Part shown: positions 63,481 to 64,000 of the stretch, piece by piece
Layout: every line of letters begins with the position of its first letter
Position numbering within the stretch: position 1 is the first letter of the stretch
From: Megamerina dolium
Taxonomy: Eukaryota > Arthropoda > Insecta > Diptera > Megamerinidae
Assembly: GCA_963854835.1 (NCBI GenBank)
Contig: OY978528.1
Location: 39,358,460-39,422,459, forward strand
Length of the DNA stretch: 64,000 bases
Direction of reading: 5' to 3'
The notes under the pieces: generated by a model
What the model was told of the DNA's origin: nothing
Seen by the model: only the letters and a program-made list of their open reading frames with translations
Database searches by the model: none
Program-made: the position numbers and the translations under genes

Positions 63481-64000
63481 AAAATAACAAAAAACAAAAA
63501 ATAAAAGCAAATATTTTCGTAAGTAATTTTTTGTTTGTTTCTTTTCGAATTCTGTGTTTTATATTTATTAAAATTTCAAAGATGATTTTCTGTATTTCTT
63601 ATTTCATATGATTCTATATGAAAGTACTTTATTGAAGACTCATCTATGTAGAAGTTTGAATAATTTTCGAGAACACTCGACAATGACTTAATGTTTCTAT
63701 TCGCGTATAGGGGATAGATGTGTGCATGTGTGCCTGTACTAAATAAATAACATTTTACCGTTATACGCTTAATCACATCTATATTAAAATCTACGAATCT
63801 TACAAAATACACGTTTTTGAATCTCTTAAAATATGTAAATCAATACATTCATGATTATTCGCGATAAAAATGCCAATAAACTCAACTTCTATTATGTGTT
63901 TTTTATTTTGTTTCTCTTTGGTGGTTACGAGTATATGTAAATATTTCGGTATGTTGAACTCTTCATTTTGACCTCTTCTCTATGTATGTATTGAATTTAT
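63481..64000. other. non-coding stretch to the window end
   Basis: AT-rich, no recognised gene. A minus-strand open stretch at 63576-63812 lacks support. Confidence 0.45.

Overview
This is AT-rich eukaryotic DNA, most likely from a higher fly (Diptera, plausibly a tephritid-type fruit fly). That placement is an inference. It rests on the mix of mariner, RTE and jockey elements, a tRNA-derived SINE family, long (AT)n microsatellites, opa-like CAA runs and scattered ATGTATGTA-type repeats. There is no bacterial gene organisation, operon, CRISPR array or phage module. Nearly all recognisable coding sequence is transposon-derived. Host coding content is minimal: one well-supported spliced exon on the minus strand (10970-11142) and a possible minus-strand 5' exon with a strong donor near 63305. 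Much of the window may therefore be intron or intergenic DNA.

Layout: 118-1316 is a broken mariner (copy A). 2259-2470 is a fossil of a different mariner subfamily. 4361-7697 is a near-full-length but disabled RTE-type LINE with a (GTAA)n tail, and 8303-8919 is an internal fragment of the same LINE. 10970-11142 is the host exon (membrane-anchor type). 11805-12200 is a decayed DD41D-like transposase fossil. 15.0 kb holds a microsatellite and a SINE tail fragment. 20758-22335 is a nested unit in which a SINE sits inside the 5' terminal repeat of mariner copy B with a 15-bp target-site duplication. 22.4, 26.2, 41.0 and 59.9-60.3 kb carry a dispersed, partly tandem repeat family. 28652-29014 is a second full SINE with a 10-bp duplication. 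37614-37930 is an RNase H-bearing LINE fossil and 44020-44135 a mariner fossil. 49587-49936 is a divergent SINE ending in AACCT repeats. 52342-53645 is an apparently intact DD41D (rosa-type) DNA transposon, and mariner copy C abuts it at 53650-54918. 55276-55462 is a SINE fragment. 57262-59650 is a 5'-truncated jockey-clade LINE. 62229-62457 is a SINE fragment whose tail has become a pure (AT)54 tract.

The elements interact. The RTE and SINE 3' ends share GCCACATA immediately before their simple-repeat tails, which makes RTE a candidate driver of the SINEs. The three mariner copies share changes next to or at catalytic positions, suggesting that source copies already unable to make transposase were moved in trans. 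The DD41D element, with a 361-residue uninterrupted transposase and matching 31-bp terminal repeats, is the only element that looks potentially functional. I see no new multi-gene system. The strongest leads are the intact DD41D transposon, the SINE family with its RTE-like end, and the nested insertion history.
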